Of a stretch of 63,461 bases of DNA, positions 40,578-49,465 are shown piece after piece. Numbering within the stretch: position 1 is the first letter of the stretch; each line of letters opens with the position of its first letter. The notes under the pieces are model-generated. The model made no database searches and was not told the DNA's origin. It saw only the letters and a program-made list of their open reading frames with translations. The DNA is from a bacterium (GTDB taxonomy: Bacteria; Bacillota; Clostridia; Christensenellales; Aristaeellaceae): the NCBI GenBank assembly GCA_004563405.1, contig SFTH01000026.1:1-63461 (forward strand), in the 5' to 3' direction. The position numbers were made by a program, and so were the translations under genes.

Positions 40578-42119
40578 TCAGCCGTTCAGCTCCCGCTGCA
40601 CCGCGTCGAACTCCGCGGTCACAGCCGCGTCCGGCGCCCTGTCCAGCAGACTCACAACCACGATGGCCAGGCTGGCCATGATGAAGGCGGGCAACAGCTC
40701 GTAGATGTTCCACGCGCCGCCCAGGGGCCGCACCAGATATTTCCAGATGAACACCATCGCGCCGCCCGAAATCATGCCGGCCAGCGCGCCCTTGCCGGTG
40801 GAGCGCCGCCAGAACAGCGCGAAGAGCACCACCGGGCCGAAGGCCGCGCCGAAGCCCGCCCAGGCGAAGGACACGATGTTGAACACCGAGCTGTTCGGAT
40901 CCGCCGCGATGAAGGCCGCCACGATGGAGATGACCACCACGCTCGCGCGGGCCACGATCATCGCCGCCTTCTCGGACATCCGGATGTGCAGGAAATCCCG
41001 GAACAGGTTCTGGGAGACGCTGGAGGCCGCCGCCAGCAGCTGGGAATCCGCCGTGGACATGGTGGCGGCCAGGATGCCCGCCAGAATCACGCCGCCCACC
41101 AGCGCCGCCAGCCAGCCATGGCTGGCGATCAGATCCGCAATGCGGATGATGATGGTCTCCGCCTCGGAGCCGGTGGTGAAGGTCTCGATGGCTCCCGTCC
41201 TGGAGATGGCGCTGCCCACCACGCCGATCATCACGGCGGCCGCCATGGAGATGACCACCCACACGCTGGCCACCCGGCGGGAGAGCTTCAGCTTGCCCGC
41301 GTCCTCGATGGCCATGAAGCGCAGCAGGATGTGGGGCATGCCGAAGTAGCCCAGACCCCATGCCAGCGTGGAAATCACCGTCAGCGCTCCGTAGGCGCTC
41401 GCCGCGCCGCTGGATACGTCGTAGGTCTGCCGCAGGCTCAGATAACCCGGCAGCGCGCGGGCGTTCTCCGCCACCGCGCCCAGGCCGCCCGCAGCGGAGA
41501 TGCCGAAGGCGAAGACCACGACCAGCGCCAGAGTCATGACCACAGACTGAATCAGATCCGTCATGCTGGCCGCCATGAAGCCGCCGAGCACCGTGTAGCT
41601 CACGATGACCACGGCGCTGAGCAGCATGGCCGCCATGTAGTCCACCCCAAACAGGCTACGGAAGAGCTTTCCGCAGGCCGCGAAGCCCGAGGCCGTGTAG
41701 GGCACGAAGAACACGATGATCACCAGCGCGGCGATGCAGCTGAGCACGTTGCGCTTATCGCCGTATCTCTTGGAGAAGAAATCCGGCACGGTGATGGAAT
41801 GGGTGTGGGCCGTGTAGGCACGGATGCGCCGGGCCACGATCAGCCAGTTCAGATAGGTGCCCACCGCCAGGCCGATGGCCGTCCAGGCCGCGTCCGCAAG
41901 GCCCGAAATGTAGGCCACGCCCGGCAGGCCCAGCAGCAGCCAGGAGGACATGTCCGAGGCTTCCGCGCTCATCGCCGCCGTCAGCGGCCCGAGCCTGCGC
42001 CCGCCCAGATAGAAGTCCCCCACGTCCTTCGTGCGCCTGGAATAGAGCCAGCCGATCACCAGCATGGCCGCCAGATAGAGCACGATCGCAATCAGCATCA
42101 GTATCTTTGCACCCGTCAT
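40578..42119 (-). CDS. Sodium/solute symporter, PutP (sodium-proline) type
   Basis: A 513-residue SSS-family transporter with about 13 hydrophobic segments. DFYLGGRRLGPLTAAMSAEASDMSSWLLLGLPG is split by the typical Na+-site Ser/Ala-rich TM2, and SITVPDFFSKRYGDK, GFMAASMTDLIQSVVM and AATMSTADSQLLAAASSVSQNLFRDF (the Na2-site segment) identify PutP-like carriers. It probably imports proline or a related amino acid with sodium. ATG at 42119 is preferred over a TTG three codons upstream. The TetR gene upstream and a palindrome between them suggest regulation. Confidence 0.93.
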   Translation of the reverse strand: MTGAKILMLIAIVLYLAAMLVIGWLYSRRTKDVGDFYLGGRRLGPLTAAMSAEASDMSSWLLLGLPGVAYISGLADAAWTAIGLAVGTYLNWLIVARRIRAYTAHTHSITVPDFFSKRYGDKRNVLSCIAALVIIVFFVPYTASGFAACGKLFRSLFGVDYMAAMLLSAVVIVSYTVLGGFMAASMTDLIQSVVMTLALVVVFAFGISAAGGLGAVAENARALPGYLSLRQTYDVSSGAASAYGALTVISTLAWGLGYFGMPHILLRFMAIEDAGKLKLSRRVASVWVVISMAAAVMIGVVGSAISRTGAIETFTTGSEAETIIIRIADLIASHGWLAALVGGVILAGILAATMSTADSQLLAAASSVSQNLFRDFLHIRMSEKAAMIVARASVVVISIVAAFIAADPNSSVFNIVSFAWAGFGAAFGPVVLFALFWRRSTGKGALAGMISGGAMVFIWKYLVRPLGGAWNIYELLPAFIMASLAIVVVSLLDRAPDAAVTAEFDAVQRELNG

Positions 42120-42148
42120 TGCTTCCAACTCCCCTCGTGAATGGGAGT

Positions 42149-42157
42149 ATTATACCA
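42149..42157 (-). promoter_or_regulatory. Extended -10 promoter of the symporter gene
   Basis: Minus-strand TGGTATAAT, with perfect -10 and TG extension. The -35 is poor. Confidence 0.55.
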
Positions 42158-42186
42158 CGAACGCAATTAGACCGAAATACAGAACG

Positions 42187-42210
42187 AAGTATAGAACGAA
42201 TTCTATACTT
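42187..42210. promoter_or_regulatory. Perfect 10-bp-arm palindrome upstream of the symporter, candidate TetR operator
   Basis: AAGTATAGAA (42187-42196) and TTCTATACTT (42201-42210) are separated by 4 nt, with two further AGAACGAA direct copies just to the left. It is placed between tetR and the symporter promoter. Confidence 0.6.
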
Positions 42211-42300
42211 CATTACTGTTCCTATGAGATTTTTCTTGTTTTACGATGATTTTCAGCTGTACATTTTTCAGACTTCATACCAGAATGAGTTTATAAACAT

Positions 42301-42906
42301 TTATTGTTCTTCTGTTAAAACTTCACTTCGGTAGCCGCTCATGAACATCGGCAGCATCCGCTGGGCGTAGGCGGCCAGGGAGTACTCGCCGCCGCAGAGG
42401 CACCAGTCGTACATCAGCGCGCGCTCGCACAGGGCGTAGGTCTTGACGATGTCGTTCACGGAATATTCCGCGCACAGCTCGCCCCGGCGCTGTCCCTCGG
42501 CGATGATGGTGCGCAGCAGGCGGTAGTAGATGCGGTTGTGATCCAGCAGGTGCTTCTCGCCCCGGGTGACCAGCTGGGTGGAAATCAGCTGCGCCAGCAG
42601 GTCCAGCGACACCCGGTCCTCGATCATGCGGAAGAGCTCCCGGTTCAGATACATCAGCTTGTCGAAGGCGTTCATCTCCGGGTCGAGGGTCTCCTTCAGC
42701 TCGGCATACTTTTCATCGAACAGAAAGGACAGCGAGCCCAGCAGCGCGTCCTTGCCCTCGAAGTAGTGGTAAAAGGAGCCCTTGGACGTGCCGGAGCGCT
42801 CGATGATCTCATCGATCGTGGTGTCCTCGTAGCCCTGCTCGTAAAACAGCTCCCACGCCGCATTGATGATGCGCCCCCGCGTGTTCCGCCCGTCCCGCTT
42901 CGCCAT
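42301..42906 (-). CDS. TetR/AcrR-family transcriptional regulator
   Basis: A 201-residue protein. The N-terminal HTH is clear: RGRIINAAWELFYEQGYEDTT, then IDEIIERSGTSKGSFYHYFEGKDALL. The C-terminal ligand domain is unassigned. TetR proteins bind palindromic operators and respond to small hydrophobic ligands. It is upstream of, and co-directional with, the Na+/solute symporter and probably controls itself and/or that gene. ATG at 42906 follows GGGAGG. Confidence 0.94.
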   Translation of the reverse strand: MAKRDGRNTRGRIINAAWELFYEQGYEDTTIDEIIERSGTSKGSFYHYFEGKDALLGSLSFLFDEKYAELKETLDPEMNAFDKLMYLNRELFRMIEDRVSLDLLAQLISTQLVTRGEKHLLDHNRIYYRLLRTIIAEGQRRGELCAEYSVNDIVKTYALCERALMYDWCLCGGEYSLAAYAQRMLPMFMSGYRSEVLTEEQ

Positions 42907-42925
42907 GCTATCGCCTCCCGCAACC

Positions 42926-42954
42926 ATTATACGGGAAAAACCCTCCGCATGCAA
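42926..42954 (-). promoter_or_regulatory. Promoter of the tetR gene
   Basis: Minus-strand TTGCAT (42949-42954), 17-bp spacer, perfect TATAAT (42926-42931). Confidence 0.75.
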
Positions 42955-43012
42955 GCACCTGTGCTTTCGGAAGCCGACATGAGAAATCCGGCCCATAACC
43001 TGCCGGAATGGA

Positions 43013-43599
43013 CAGTCTGTCAAAAAAGGTCGCGTGAAGCGGCCTATTTTGATATAATGGGAGCAGGTGATGAAGATGCTGAAGAGAGAAACCGAACAGC
43101 GGCAGGCAATCGAGATGCTGTGAAGTCGCCTGTGCAGGATACCTGTCACCGGAGGTTGTGTTTGTAGATGGAACACACATAAAAGCAAACGCGAACCTGA
43201 AAAAGCATGTGAAGAAATCGATCCCCATAGCGGCGAAGCATTATCAGGAGCAGTTGGATGAGGAGATCGAAGCGGACCGTTCCGCACATGGAAAGAAGCC
43301 GCTGAAGAAGAATGATGACGATGACACACCATCTGCTCCACCAAAGCAGAAAACGGTGACCGAATCCACAACCGACCCGGAAAGCGGCGTCTTCCACAAG
43401 GGCGAGCACAAGAAGAGCTTCGCATACGAGGCGCATACCGTCTGCGACAAGCGCGGTTACGTGTTGGAGACGGAGGTCACTCCCGGCAATGTCCACGACA
43501 AGCGTCCGATGACGAAGAAAGGCAACCTGCCGTGGTATGAATCTGTTTACAATGAATATTACGATTGCCTTGCTGCAATGGGGCTTCTTTGACAGTCTG
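43013..43599 (+). mobile_element. Internally deleted IS1182-type insertion sequence remnant
   Basis: Left end CAGTCTGTCAAAAAAGG (43013) and right end CTTTGACAGTCTG (to 43599) are inverted and similar. Between them lie pieces of one transposase gene with at least two internal deletions. The element is about 590 bp instead of the ~1.6 kb expected, so it is non-autonomous. Confidence 0.7.
43070..43592 (+). pseudogene. IS1182-family transposase, decayed
   Basis: ATG at 43070 begins MKMLKRETEQRQAIEML, matching the N-terminal start of IS1182-type DDE transposases, then stops at 43120. Coding similarity resumes in another frame with GYLSPEVVFVDGTHIKANANLK, which holds the first catalytic Asp. KPLKKNDDDD, TTDPESGVFHKGEHKK, FAYEAHTVCDKRGYVLE and TEVTPGNVHD follow. 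That jumps directly to KRPMTKKGNLPWYE near the C terminus, so the central catalytic part is missing. The last codons read into the element's terminal repeat. No active transposase can be made. Confidence 0.85.
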
Positions 43600-43800
43600 A
43601 GTTCCCGATTTTATCGGGAACTTGGAATCCCTTTGGGATTCCAACCTTTTTGCAGTCGCAGCTGACGCAGCAAGCAAAAATGTCCACTGTTTTCATTATT
43701 ACAGTAGGCATTTTTGCGTTTGCGGGCTTTGTCAGTGGTCTGACGCGAGAGGGCCGAAGCCCTCTCGCGCGCTCCCCTGTTTTTTTGACGCTCCGGGCGC
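43600..43800. repeat. Hairpin-rich intergenic block (copy B)
   Basis: GTTCCCG/CGGGAAC and GGAATCCC/GGGATTCC hairpins follow the IS remnant. Further on are GCTTTGTCAGTGGTCTGA (reverse of the CAGAC...TGACAAAGC motif) and a GCGAGAGGGC/GCCCTCTCGC hairpin (about 43742-43768). No coding potential is seen before nadE. Confidence 0.55.
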
Positions 43801-43803
43801 GGC

Positions 43804-44559
43804 TCAGTAGCGGCTGAAGAGCGCCTCGGGCAGGGGATAGACGGGCATGAGCTCCAGCTTGAACCGATTGATCCGGTGCAGCCGGTCGATGCGCGCGCGG
43901 ATGGCCTCGTCCGCACATTCGCCGGTGCGGATGTAGCGGTCCAGCACGGCGTATGTGAAGCCCAGGTTGTCCTCGTCGGTCTTGCCGCAGAGGCCGTCGA
44001 TGGGCGGCTTCTCCACGAATTCATCCGGCAGGCCCAGCGCGCGGCCCACAGCCTTGACCTCCTGCACCGTCAGCCGGGACAGGGGGCTGAAGTCGCCCAC
44101 GGAGTCGCCGTAGCGGGTGGAATAGCCCACATAGTCCTCGGAGAGGTTGCAGGTGTTGGCCACGCGGCCGTTGACGCTCTGGGAGACGGCGTAGACTGCG
44201 GCCATGCGCAGCCGGGGCGGCAGGTTCTGCACCGTCTGGGGCGTGACCTCGCCCAGCGCGGCGCGCACCTCGCCCATCATGCCCTCATAGGCGGCGCGGA
44301 TGTTCACCTCGACGCTGCGGATGTTCAGGTGCTTCACCAGATCCCGAGACACCTGAATGTCCTGCTGCTCTCCGTTGGGCATCAGCACGCCCACCACCCG
44401 CTCCGCGCCCAGCGCGCGGACACACAGCGCGGCGGTGACGGAGCTGTCCTTGCCGCCGGAGACGCCCAGCACGGCGTTGCAGCCGGGGCCGTTCTCCGCA
44501 AACCAGTCGCGGATCCACGCAACGATCTCATCCCGAACCTGCGTCGCATTGAATTCCAT
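43804..44559 (-). CDS. nadE: NAD+ synthetase (NH3-dependent)
   Basis: A 251-residue single-domain NadE. AVLGVSGGKDSSVTAALCV is the adenine-nucleotide-hydrolase P-loop (SGGKDS), VLMPNGEQQDIQVSRDLV and ANTCNLSEDYVGYSTRYGDSVGDFSPLS are typical, and LPDEFVEKPPIDGLCGKTDEDNLGF is the substrate loop. It amidates nicotinic acid adenine dinucleotide to NAD+ with ammonia. No glutaminase domain is fused. ATG at 44559 follows AAGGAAG, 20 nt after the caspase-like gene stop, so it is probably co-transcribed. Confidence 0.95.
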   Translation of the reverse strand: MEFNATQVRDEIVAWIRDWFAENGPGCNAVLGVSGGKDSSVTAALCVRALGAERVVGVLMPNGEQQDIQVSRDLVKHLNIRSVEVNIRAAYEGMMGEVRAALGEVTPQTVQNLPPRLRMAAVYAVSQSVNGRVANTCNLSEDYVGYSTRYGDSVGDFSPLSRLTVQEVKAVGRALGLPDEFVEKPPIDGLCGKTDEDNLGFTYAVLDRYIRTGECADEAIRARIDRLHRINRFKLELMPVYPLPEALFSRY

Positions 44560-44579
44560 ATTGCATCTTCCTTTCGTTT

Positions 44580-46559
44580 TCATTCCTGGCGTTCAAAGAT
44601 CACGAGGGGATCGCCCTCGGGATAGAGCTGCACGCTCTGCCGGTAGTCCTCCCCGGTCAGATCAGAGGCGATGCCCAGATACCAGTTCACGCGCCCGGTC
44701 ATGTACAGGTGCAGCTCGTTCAGCGTGACCTCTCCGTCGAAATTCCGGTCCGCGCCCATGGTACCCTTCACATTCTGGTCCAGATTCCAGCCCGCGCCGT
44801 CGCACAGCGCCCGGACAAACACCGTGGCCATTTCGCCGCTCTGCGCGTCCTCGTTGAAGGCCACGCGGAAGCTGTCCTGATCCAGTCCCGCGCTGGCCAG
44901 CACCTTGTACTTGCTGCCCCGTATGGCCGCGCCGGAGAAGGCGCCGGTCACGCCCCGGGCGAAGTCCGCCCCGTCCGAGGCCGCACCGATCGCCCCGCCG
45001 CTGCCGCAGCAGTCGATCAGCACCACCACCGTGCCGGGGATCTCCCGCAGCTCCCGCTCCAGGTCCCGCGCGGAGAGGCTGGAGCCGTCGGAGAGCTCCA
45101 GAAAGCTCATGCCTCCGGAATAGGAGCCGTGGCAGGTGACGTACAGCAGGGACAGGTCCTGCTCCGTCGCGTCGGCAAAGGTGCTTCGGATCTCGGCGAT
45201 CAACTCCGCCCGGGACAGGTCGCTGTGGGTGTGCACAGCGTAGGCCGCGTCCTCGAAGCGCGCAGACTCCAGCAGCGATCTGAGGGCCGACACCGACGTT
45301 TCCGATCCGTTGCGGACGGGATTTTCGGAGAAGGGATAGCTCTGCTCTCCCACCAGCAGCGCCCGGTACTTGCGCACGGCGGCCGTGACCGTCACCGTCA
45401 CGCTGTCCGAAAGCGCGCCGTCCGCGCTCTCGACGTACAGCGTGGTCTCGCCCGGCTGCAGGCCCCGCAGCACGCCCTGCCGGGTCGCGCGCACGATCTC
45501 CGGGTCGTCCACCCGGAAGCGCAGGCGGCGGTCGGAGGCGTCCTCCGGGGTCAGCTCAATCTGCACATCCACCGAATCGCCCACGCTCAGCTCGATGTGC
45601 GCGCTCAGAATCTCAAGTCCCTCCAGGGGAACCAGCTCCACCTCCACCCGGCAGCTGGCCTGGGAGCTCAGGCCGTAGGCGGTGATGTTCGCTTTGCCGG
45701 GGCGCAGGCCGCGCACCACGCCGTCCCGGTCCACGGCGGCCACCTCCGGGTCGTCCGAGACCCACAGAAGCGCCTCGCCCTCCAGCGCGTCCGAGAGCTG
45801 AATGGCTCCACCGGAAGACAGCGCATAGCTCTCTGCGTCGAAGCGCAGCGCCCGGGAAATGCCGCCCGTTCCGTCCCTGCGCAGGTTCAGGGCGTAGTAG
45901 CCCTGCCGGCCCTCCGGAGAGAACACGCGCACATGGTATTCCGCGCCCGCGACGGTGTCCGCCAGCAGCATGCACGCCCCGCCGGACAGGCGCTCAAATT
46001 CCGAAATCAGCGCGCCGGAGCCGTCGAAGAGCATGGCGCTCAGCTGAAGCTGCGCATCCAGCGGCTCGCAGGTGAGCATCAACCGCCCCGTCTCCTGCGC
46101 CTCAAAGCGGTACCAGTGGGCGTCGAAGGCCCGGGCGATCATCTTTTCGGCGCTCTCCTCCTCCCGGGTCTCCAGGGGGTTCAGGTAGCAGCGGCTCAGG
46201 GTGTTTCGAGCCATCTCCACCACGGCATTGCCGGAGCCGTGCACGCGCACGCTGTAGGTTCTGCCCTCCACCAGCCAGGCGGAGCAGATTTCGCCGCTGC
46301 CAATTCCGGAGGCGATCACCTCTCCGTCCTCCAGGATCTCCCCGTGGGCGTACACCTCCCCGCCGTCGGCGGAGAACAGGTACAGGGCATAATCGCTGTT
46401 GGCCGGGGGAACGTAATCGAACTCAAAGTCCGCCCGCCCCAGCCGGGCAAAGAGCAGCGGATCTGCGTCGGACAGCGCAAGCGCGCCGACCGGAAGGGCC
46501 GGCGCGAAAAGCACCAGAACCAGCAGCGCGAGCGCCGCCCTCTTCAGAATTCTCTTCAT
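44580..46559 (-). CDS. Secreted caspase-like (C14) protein with bacterial Ig-like domains
   Basis: A 659-residue exported protein. Signal peptide (about 1-28), a beta-rich N-terminal half with two pre-peptidase-like repeats (YRFEAQETGRLMLTCEP; YHVRVFSPEGRQGYYALNL), then two Big_2-like modules (about 235-390: SDDPEVAAVDRDGVVRGLRPGKANITAY; DDPEIVRATRQGVLRGLQPGETTLYV). The caspase domain follows (about 394-655), with RKYRALLVGEQSYPF, His in YVTCHGSYSGG (about 476) and Cys in VVLIDCCGSGG (about 516). Both catalytic residues are present. It sits between SpoIID-like and nadE genes. The extracellular substrate is unknown. Confidence 0.88.
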   Translation of the reverse strand: MKRILKRAALALLVLVLFAPALPVGALALSDADPLLFARLGRADFEFDYVPPANSDYALYLFSADGGEVYAHGEILEDGEVIASGIGSGEICSAWLVEGRTYSVRVHGSGNAVVEMARNTLSRCYLNPLETREEESAEKMIARAFDAHWYRFEAQETGRLMLTCEPLDAQLQLSAMLFDGSGALISEFERLSGGACMLLADTVAGAEYHVRVFSPEGRQGYYALNLRRDGTGGISRALRFDAESYALSSGGAIQLSDALEGEALLWVSDDPEVAAVDRDGVVRGLRPGKANITAYGLSSQASCRVEVELVPLEGLEILSAHIELSVGDSVDVQIELTPEDASDRRLRFRVDDPEIVRATRQGVLRGLQPGETTLYVESADGALSDSVTVTVTAAVRKYRALLVGEQSYPFSENPVRNGSETSVSALRSLLESARFEDAAYAVHTHSDLSRAELIAEIRSTFADATEQDLSLLYVTCHGSYSGGMSFLELSDGSSLSARDLERELREIPGTVVVLIDCCGSGGAIGAASDGADFARGVTGAFSGAAIRGSKYKVLASAGLDQDSFRVAFNEDAQSGEMATVFVRALCDGAGWNLDQNVKGTMGADRNFDGEVTLNELHLYMTGRVNWYLGIASDLTGEDYRQSVQLYPEGDPLVIFERQE

Positions 46560-46662
46560 TGCCACCTGCCGCGCCCGCAGATCGCCGGGCGCCGGACCGT
46601 CCCTGGAAGAATCGCGCCCCGCCCGCGAAAGGGCCGCGCGGCGCGGGCGCATGCGCCGCCGC

Positions 46663-48447
46663 TCACTCTCTCGCGAGGTACTCCAACTTCGCGTAGCCGC
46701 TGAATTCGGCGGTCGCGATCTGCACCCAGCCGTCCCCGTCCGGCTCGCCGGAGACGATGACCCTGCGGCCGTTGGCCAGCCGGGCCACCACCGGCGACTG
46801 CGTGGTCGGCGACTGGCGCACGTTCATGCTGGAGCTCGCGTCGCCCAGCGTCACCCGGGCGTAGTACTCCCCGTCCTTCAGCTCCGGCAGGGGCGCGGGC
46901 GTGGGCGTGGGGGTGGGCTCGGGCCGGGCGCGGCCCACGCTGTCCGGCAGCGCGGAGAGCGCCTGAAGCGCCGGCGCGTCCCATTCAATCCGCTCCAGCG
47001 TCATGCCCGGATAGTAGAAGTTCAGAATTTCGATGTAATCCATGCCCTCGACGCCGGCCATGCGCTGCGCGCCCCGCTGGCTCATGCCCACGCCGTGGCC
47101 GAAGCGCCGCATCTCGATGGTGAAGCCGAACACGTCCTCCCGCACGGAGACGACCTCATAGTCCCCGCCGTTGAGCGCGAGGCCCAGCCCGTCCTTGATC
47201 TGGCCGAACACGTCAAGATCCACGTCGAAGGTCTGCTTCAGCACCTTGCGCTCCTTCACCTCCACAAAGGGACTCTGCTCCGCCAGGCGGCGCAGAAGGT
47301 CGATGGCGGCGAGGGCGAGGTTTGCGCTCGCGCGCTCGTCCGGAACGCGGGGCGCACCGACGTCGTCCTCCGCGGCGGCAAACACCGGCTCCAGCGCGCT
47401 GGCGGTCACGGTAAAGCGCAGCTTTCTGCACATGCGGCTGCCCTCGGCCACGGGCTCCACCGACTCGATGGAGAGGATCTCCTCCAATTCCAGCCCCTTG
47501 GCCTCGAGGTCCGCCTCCGCCGCCGCGGCCTCGAGCCCCTCCTGAAGCATCTCCTGCAGCTCCGGCAGGTCCCCCGCGCCGGGGGTGAAGCTCACGGAGC
47601 TCACCATGCTGTTGGGGTTTTCCAGGTCGTAGGGATCGTCCTTCCGGGCGAGATACCCACAGTCCTCCGCGTTCTTCCACACGTCCGCGGGCAGGGCCAC
47701 CTCGCCGCCGTTGCTGGCGGTGTAGTAGCAGGTGGCGAAGCCGCCGTTCCAGGTGCCCACCACGCCCTCGGTGGCCTTCACGGCCTCGATCACGTTGACA
47801 TACTCCGCGTTGTAGCCCCTGAACACCTGGTCGGCGGTGGTGTCCACCAGATCGTAGTCCCGATCGCCCGCGCTCCACTTGCGCTGCATGGCGTAGGTGC
47901 GCGCGGCCACGGCCTGGGCCTTCAGGGCCTCCAGCGGCCAGGAATCGCTCATCTCGTAGGCCACCACGCCGCAGAGATAGTCCTCCATGTTGATCTCCAA
48001 CACCGCGCACAGCCCGCCGCCCTCCTCCAGACGCACGCGCAGATCTCCGGCGTAGAGGGTGTCCCGGCCCGTCTCGGCGATGCGCAGCCCGTTCTCCTCG
48101 CCGCCGTCGTACTGGCGGGTCAGCGTCAGGGACGCGCCCATGTCCAGGGTCAGTCCGCCCACCGTGAGCCACACGCTGTCGCCGCCGTCCGTGAGGGCGA
48201 TGTGCGTGCCCCGGGCAAAGCGGAAGCCCGCGTCGTGCTCCACGGTGTAACAGCCGTCCAGCGTGAGCGTCAGTTGCTCCGGCGCGTTCAGGGACTTCAG
48301 ATAGACGCGCACCACGCCGTCGTCCTCAATCCCGGAGGGGACGATGGCCGCCTCCGCGGCGTCCTCCGCCCCCGCGGGGAGCGCCGCGGCGCACAGCGCC
48401 AACACCAGCGCCAGCGCGCAAAGTCTCAAACCAAATTTACGTCTCAT
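46663..48447 (-). CDS. SpoIID/LytB-domain protein with C-terminal SH3b domain
   Basis: A 594-residue secreted protein. After the signal peptide comes the SpoIID domain: YLCGVVAYEMSDSWPLEALKAQAVAARTYA contains the conserved catalytic Glu region, then DTTADQVFRGYNAE, YTASNGGEVA and FGHGVGMSQRGAQRMA. A Pro/Thr-rich linker leads to an SH3b domain (about 525-594: ARVTLGDASSSMNVRQSP). SpoIID-type enzymes are lytic transglycosylases on denuded glycan strands, and the SH3b end probably binds wall. It is not proof of sporulation, since related proteins occur in non-sporulating bacteria. ATG follows GGAGG. Confidence 0.92.
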   Translation of the reverse strand: MRRKFGLRLCALALVLALCAAALPAGAEDAAEAAIVPSGIEDDGVVRVYLKSLNAPEQLTLTLDGCYTVEHDAGFRFARGTHIALTDGGDSVWLTVGGLTLDMGASLTLTRQYDGGEENGLRIAETGRDTLYAGDLRVRLEEGGGLCAVLEINMEDYLCGVVAYEMSDSWPLEALKAQAVAARTYAMQRKWSAGDRDYDLVDTTADQVFRGYNAEYVNVIEAVKATEGVVGTWNGGFATCYYTASNGGEVALPADVWKNAEDCGYLARKDDPYDLENPNSMVSSVSFTPGAGDLPELQEMLQEGLEAAAAEADLEAKGLELEEILSIESVEPVAEGSRMCRKLRFTVTASALEPVFAAAEDDVGAPRVPDERASANLALAAIDLLRRLAEQSPFVEVKERKVLKQTFDVDLDVFGQIKDGLGLALNGGDYEVVSVREDVFGFTIEMRRFGHGVGMSQRGAQRMAGVEGMDYIEILNFYYPGMTLERIEWDAPALQALSALPDSVGRARPEPTPTPTPAPLPELKDGEYYARVTLGDASSSMNVRQSPTTQSPVVARLANGRRVIVSGEPDGDGWVQIATAEFSGYAKLEYLARE

Positions 48448-48543
48448 GGCATATCCTCCTGCATCGGTTCGGGGCGCCTGCCCTCCACAGCAGTATCGGC
48501 GGAAAGCGCGTTCTCAAACGACTTCGGGAAGTTTTTTTCTGTC

Positions 48544-49323
48544 TCAGGCCGCCAGCTCCACCGCCAGCTTGATCACCAGCAGCGCCAGCACGCCCAGCAT
48601 CACATACCGCACCAGCTTCGCGCCGCGCCGCAGCGCCAGCTTCGAGCCGATCCAGCCCCCGGCCATGCTGAAGCACATGGCGGGCAGGGCCAGCGCAAAG
48701 AGCACCTGTCCGGCGGCGATGCGCGTGACGAGCGACGCGACGTTGCTGGCCAGGTTGACCGGCTTGGCCGTGGCCGAGGCCGTCACCATGTCCATGCCCG
48801 TCAGGGCCGTGAACAGCAGAATCAGAAACGTGCCGGTGCCGGGCCCGAAGAAGCCGTCGTAGGTTCCCGTCAGCAGGCCCACGCCCAGGCAGGTCAGCAG
48901 CGTGCGCCGGGTCACGGGCCGGGGCGCGGCCGCCGCGTCCTTCTTCAGCGCCACCAGCGCGCCCACCACGGGGATGGCGCAGAGCATGAAGATGTGCATG
49001 AAGCGGTTGCTCACCAGCATGGACAGCCGCGTGCCCATCCACGCGCCCGGCAGCGCGCCCAGCGCCGCCATCAGCGCGGGCCGGAGCAGGATCTTCCCGC
49101 TCCTGAAGTAGCGGATCGTGGCCATCACCGTGCCGAAGCAGGCGGAGAACTTGTTGCAGCCGGAGGCAAAGCCGTAGTCCAGCCCCGCGAGGGTGTAGGC
49201 CGGCAGGGAGATCAGCCCGCCGCCGCCGCTGATGGAATCCACCAGCGCCGCCAGAAACACCAGGGGCAACACAATCAGATACATTTCGGGGGTAATCGTC
49301 ACGTCTCTCAACTCCACATTCAT
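48544..49323 (-). CDS. TSUP-family (TauE/SafE) anion permease
   Basis: A 259-residue membrane protein with about eight hydrophobic segments in two repeats. LAALVDSISGGGGLISLPAYTLAGL and GLLTGTYDGFFGPGTGTFLILLFTAL are the two TSUP signatures. Members export sulfite, sulfonates or other organic anions. The ATG at 49344 overlaps the -10 hexamer and cannot be transcribed from that promoter, so I used the ATG at 49323, although its ribosome-binding site is weak. It is upstream of the SpoIID-like gene with a 96-nt gap. Confidence 0.9.
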   Translation of the reverse strand: MNVELRDVTITPEMYLIVLPLVFLAALVDSISGGGGLISLPAYTLAGLDYGFASGCNKFSACFGTVMATIRYFRSGKILLRPALMAALGALPGAWMGTRLSMLVSNRFMHIFMLCAIPVVGALVALKKDAAAAPRPVTRRTLLTCLGVGLLTGTYDGFFGPGTGTFLILLFTALTGMDMVTASATAKPVNLASNVASLVTRIAAGQVLFALALPAMCFSMAGGWIGSKLALRRGAKLVRYVMLGVLALLVIKLAVELAA

Positions 49324-49342
49324 CCCTGTCTCGTCAGCTTCC

Positions 49343-49351
49343 ATTATAACA
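49343..49351 (-). promoter_or_regulatory. Extended -10 promoter of the TSUP gene
   Basis: Minus-strand TGTTATAAT, which overlaps an in-frame ATG and thereby decides against the longer start. Confidence 0.6.
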
Positions 49352-49465
49352 CGCCCACACAGGGATGGTTTGTACGAAAAACGACCTTTTCGGTCCGATT
49401 GTGTTGAAAATCCGTCACAATGGCAACCTTTCGGTTACATCTGCCGTCTCAGGGAGAGCGCGGCC

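Noticed and set aside
43804..46559. nadE plus caspase as an NAD-depleting defence system
   Set aside because: nadE is an ordinary biosynthetic enzyme with intact motifs. The caspase carries a signal peptide, and no NADase, sensor or effector gene is present.
46663..48447. SpoIID-like and SleB-like genes as proof that the organism sporulates
   Set aside because: Both domains occur in non-sporulating relatives, and no other sporulation gene is present here.
48544..49323. The TSUP permease as a sulfonate exporter belonging to the transketolase operon
   Set aside because: It lies about 29 kb away, in a different transcription unit. TSUP proteins have many anions as substrates, so it is not evidence for a sulfo-sugar pathway.
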